Shown: piece after piece, positions 12,541 through 13,173 of the stretch | Numbering within the stretch: the stretch's first letter is position 1 | How the letters are laid out: each line of letters starts with the position of its first letter | From: an uncultured bacterium | GTDB lineage: Bacteria > Patescibacteriota > Patescibacteriia > UBA1558 > GWA2-36-10 | Assembly (NCBI GenBank): GCA_937912185.1 | Contig: CALDOH010000069.1 | Location: 1 to 13,173 of the forward strand | DNA length: 13,173 nucleotides | Direction of reading: 5' to 3' | The notes under the pieces: model-generated | Database searches by the model: none | The model's input: the letters and a program-made list of their open reading frames with translations, nothing else | Told to the model about the DNA's origin: nothing | Made by a program: the position numbers and the translations under genes

Positions 12541-12582
12541 TTATTTCTAATATCTTCTCGCTACTATCCCTTCAGAATGATT

Positions 12583-12607
12583 GTCCCTAGATGGAATTGA
12601 ACTACAT
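12583..12607 (-). other. tRNA 3'-end-like fragment (weak)
   Basis: Minus strand reads TGTAG-TTCAATT-CCATC then TAGGGAC-A, the order of a T-arm and acceptor 3' strand, but the T-stem pairs badly and no anticodon or D-arm follows. It may be a remnant of an integration site or chance. Confidence 0.2.
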
Positions 12608-12626
12608 TACAAAAAATATCTAGTTT

Positions 12627-12947
12627 TTATATCTTCAATGCTTTCTTTCTTCTTCTTTTTTCAACTATTAAGGCAATTAAATAAGAAATGACCAAATAAA
12701 AGACTATCAAAGCTACCCAACCAACCAAGCCCTTTGGGTCTATACCTGGGAAATATCCATTAATCCAATTGATTACCGAATGATCTCTTATGATGGCATC
12801 TAAGCCCCATTCTAATAAACCAAATATCATAAGTAATAATAGTCCTATAAGATAAACTGGAAATAAAATACTAATACTCTCTGTCCAAACTAAAATACAG
12901 ATCATAATGACGGCAAAAATCTTCAAAGTTGTTTTAAGTAGTTTCAT
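12627..12947 (-). CDS. Small multi-pass membrane protein (106 aa)
   Basis: Three membrane helices, about residues 6-24, 26-48 and 74-96, a loop with HSVINWINGYFPGIDPKG between the second and third, and a strongly basic C-terminal tail (EKRRRKKALKI) that should stay in the cytoplasm. I do not recognise the family. AT-rich, with AT-ending codons like hydA and unlike the preceding operon. ATG at 12947 has no SD, in keeping with the other AT-rich genes. It follows the phage-holin-4-like gene after 12 nt on the same strand and is likely co-transcribed with it. Confidence 0.7.
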   Translation of the reverse strand: MKLLKTTLKIFAVIMICILVWTESISILFPVYLIGLLLLMIFGLLEWGLDAIIRDHSVINWINGYFPGIDPKGLVGWVALIVFYLVISYLIALIVEKRRRKKALKI

Positions 12948-12959
12948 AATGCGGAAATG

Positions 12960-13173
12960 TTATTTAAATATTTTATTTAAAATATAAACCAAGACTGTTA
13001 CCACTATACTAAACAAAAGTGCCCACCAAAAACTTGCTACACTAAAACCAGAAACAATAACCGACACCAAGAGTATCAACAAAGCATTTATAACAAAAGT
13101 AAAAATGCCCAGTGTCAAAATATTTATTGGTAGAGTCAAAAACAATAATATTGGCTTTATGACTACATTTACA
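12960..13173 (-). CDS. Phage-holin-4-like membrane protein, 3' part (5' end outside window)
   Basis: The open frame continues to the right edge, giving about 70 residues of a C-terminal part; an internal TTG at 13145 is not a credible start because the family pattern extends upstream of it (VNVVIKPILLFLTLPINILTLG). That wording, Asn near the left, Lys/Arg-Pro, then LPxxILTLGxFxFxINAL..., a Gly-Phe turn (SGFSV) and a last helix ending in ILNKIF, is the signature of the Phage_holin_4_2 (YvlD-type) family: small four-helix membrane proteins found in many bacterial chromosomes, mostly not phage-borne and of unproven function. AT-rich and in line with the following small membrane gene at 12627. 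Confidence 0.8.
   Translation of the reverse strand, partial: VNVVIKPILLFLTLPINILTLGIFTFVINALLILLVSVIVSGFSVASFWWALLFSIVVTVLVYILNKIFK

Noticed and set aside
1..13173. CRISPR array, insertion sequence or transposase, rRNA, intact tRNA
   Set aside because: No regularly spaced repeats, no transposase-like frame, no rRNA-like stretch and no complete cloverleaf were found on either strand.

Overview
The window looks like a stretch of chromosome from an uncultivated, low-GC, host-dependent or fermentative bacterium, most likely of the Patescibacteria (Candidate Phyla Radiation). The reasons are the wording of the UppS and TypA proteins, a small VirB2/TrbC-like pilin of the type widespread in that group, very short intergenic gaps, near-absence of Shine-Dalgarno (SD) sites in the AT-rich genes, and a stripped-down [FeFe]-hydrogenase module. 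TGA is used as a normal stop (for example at 1275-1277 and 8492-8494), which argues against the Gracilibacteria/SR1 recoded lineages. The taxon is an inference; no rRNA or tRNA gene is present to fix it.

Layout. 1-1193 (minus): a short operon of a membrane-anchored secreted protein, a T4SS-type pilin and the 5' part of uppS (undecaprenyl diphosphate synthase, running off the left edge). 1241-1901: two small divergent genes of unknown function, each with its own promoter and terminator. 1900-5150 (minus): nuoF-like flavoprotein, [FeFe] hydrogenase hydA and a small multi-pass membrane protein, tightly packed with a 1-nt nuoF/hydA overlap; the promoter lies so close to the nuoF start that the mRNA should be nearly leaderless. 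5190-6719 (minus): adenylosuccinate lyase (purB) with terminator. 6775-8540 (plus): three separately promoted and separately terminated genes (small membrane protein, HD-GYP-like phosphohydrolase, exported protein). 8611-8688: a GC-rich nested inverted repeat that doubles as the typA terminator. 8686-10464 (minus): typA/bipA from a promoter placed for a leaderless mRNA. 10465-10901: 437 bases without a convincing gene, holding a bidirectional terminator and a strong promoter. 10902-12440 (plus): a two-gene operon of unknown function, the first protein ending in a zinc ribbon. 12627-13173 (minus): two small membrane proteins, one of the phage-holin-4-like family and cut by the right edge.

The most striking pattern is that the window is a mosaic of two gene styles. 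AT-rich housekeeping and energy genes (uppS, pilin, nuoF, hydA, typA, the right-hand membrane proteins) have no SD and in two cases a promoter that puts transcription start at or next to the start codon. Interleaved are GC-richer genes (1275-1550, purB, 6860-7150, 7249-7899, 8033-8494, 10902-12440). Most of these are self-contained cassettes: TTGACA promoter with 17-bp spacer, 40-75 nt leader, strong SD, ORF, and a rho-independent terminator. Three of the promoters share the 11-mer ATATTGACAAA. These cassettes are either recently acquired or a separately regulated expression class, and most encode proteins I cannot assign.

Functionally, hydA plus the NuoF-like subunit would let the cell dispose of reducing power as H2 (or take it up), in a complex that lacks a visible NuoE/HydC partner and in which the NuoF-like protein has lost both of its usual terminal iron-sulfur extensions.
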